A stretch of DNA of 7,592 nucleotides. Source: Planctomycetia bacterium. Lineage in GTDB: Bacteria; Planctomycetota; Planctomycetia; Pirellulales; UBA1268. Made by a program: the position numbers and the translations under genes. This document shows, piece by piece, positions 7,366 to 7,592 of this stretch. Within the stretch, counting starts at the first letter, position 1, and every line of letters starts with the position of its first letter. The stretch lies in assembly GCA_009923125.1 (NCBI GenBank), contig RFUD01000105.1, forward strand, positions 1 through 7,592, in the 5' to 3' direction. A model generated the notes under the pieces. That model had not been told where the DNA came from. It saw nothing but the letters and a program-made list of their open reading frames with translations, and searched no databases.

Positions 7366-7389
7366 CGCGGGAATCCCCGCGGCGCGGGG
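7366..7389 (+). terminator. GC-rich hairpin pair after dnaE, possible terminator
   Basis: One base after the dnaE stop, CGCGGG (7366-7371) and CCCGCG (7376-7381) form a perfect 6-bp stem closed by the AATC tetraloop. The right arm can instead pair with the following CGCGGGG at 7383-7389. The two structures exclude each other. No T-run follows, so this would be a terminator lacking the canonical U tract, or only an mRNA 3'-end stabiliser. Confidence 0.4.
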
Positions 7390-7433
7390 CGAGTGGAGAT
7401 CGGCCCCCTGCGCAGACGATACTAGAGGCGGTC

Positions 7434-7461
7434 GTTTGGGCTGACCCTGTTTGGGCTGACC
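7434..7461 (+). repeat. Two direct copies of a 13-bp sequence (period 15)
   Basis: GTTTGGGCTGACC occurs at 7434-7446 and again at 7449-7461, identical over 13 bp and separated by CT. The pair ends 12 nt before the start codon of the glycine-rich secreted protein, within its expected leader or promoter-proximal region. It could be a tandem operator site, an mRNA element or a recent small duplication. A weak GATACT hexamer at 7418-7423 lies just upstream. Confidence 0.7.
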
Positions 7462-7473
7462 TCGGAATTCGCC

Positions 7474-7592
7474 ATGCATACGCTCCGCTTCCTGGTTCGC
7501 GCCGGTTGCGCCTGTCTCGTGGGTGCTCTTCTGTGTGGGCCCGCCTTCGGCCAATTCGGTGGCGGCGGCGGTGGCGGCCAAGGGGGCGGCGG
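7474..7592 (+). CDS. Secreted glycine-rich protein, N-terminal part (3' truncated by the window)
   Basis: The ATG at 7474 opens a frame that continues to the window end (39 full codons). The peptide starts MHTLRFLVRAGCACLVGALL and continues to PAFGQ. It has a short basic N-region (R5, R9), a hydrophobic core (about 10-21) and an AFG|Q site around 24-27 fitting signal peptidase I cleavage. The predicted mature end starts QFG followed by almost pure glycine with one glutamine. Such signal-peptide plus glycine-tract starts are frequent in planctomycete exported proteins, but no function can be named from this portion. A lipobox reading (LLCG around C21) is possible but poor, since the peptide continues to a better AxG site. 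The ribosome binding site is weak (CGGAA). Confidence 0.65.
   Translation, partial: MHTLRFLVRAGCACLVGALLCGPAFGQFGGGGGGGQGGG

Overview
The window is very GC-rich (about 70% by eye) and densely coded, with strong G/C preference at third codon positions. A planctomycete-like bacterium is the best guess. Three things point that way: a Gfo/Idh/MocA-type oxidoreductase with a planctomycete-style GRTGRGDWGH nucleotide-binding loop, a long DnaE1, and a secreted protein whose mature part begins with a glycine tract. No marker gene fixes the taxon, so this stays an inference.

Region 1 (1-1609, + strand) is the 3' end of a chemotaxis operon of the Bacillus/Thermotoga adaptation type. It holds the last codons of a gene that looks like the CheW-like end of CheA (or CheW itself), then cheC (CheY-P phosphatase family), cheD (receptor glutamine deamidase) and cheY (response regulator). 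The first three genes overlap by ATGA and GTGA stop/start junctions, so they are probably translationally coupled. cheY follows after 33 nt with its own good ribosome binding site. CheC would dephosphorylate CheY-P and also bind CheD, which links the excitation output to receptor modification. The CheC here seems to have lost its first catalytic E-x2-N pair and kept the second.

Region 2 (1622-2530, - strand) is a zinc-type cation diffusion facilitator with a histidine-rich N-terminus. It converges on cheY with only 12 nt between stop codons. A TATGAT hexamer lies 8 nt from its start, which would fit a leaderless or nearly leaderless mRNA.

Region 3 (2588-3700, + strand) is a cytoplasmic Gfo/Idh/MocA oxidoreductase, transcribed divergently from the transporter across a 57-nt gap.

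Region 4 (3756-7364, + strand) is a complete dnaE, the replicative DNA polymerase III alpha subunit of 1202 aa. The PHP metal site, the three catalytic aspartates, an internal clamp-binding QRNLF motif and a C-terminal OB fold are all visible.

Region 5 (7365-7592) holds a GC-rich hairpin cluster after dnaE, a 13-bp direct repeat of period 15, and the start of a secreted glycine-rich protein cut by the window end.

No RNA gene, CRISPR array or mobile element was recognised. I do not see a clearly new biological system. The best leads are the one-site CheC, the tandem repeat before the secreted protein, and the compact promoter of the transporter.
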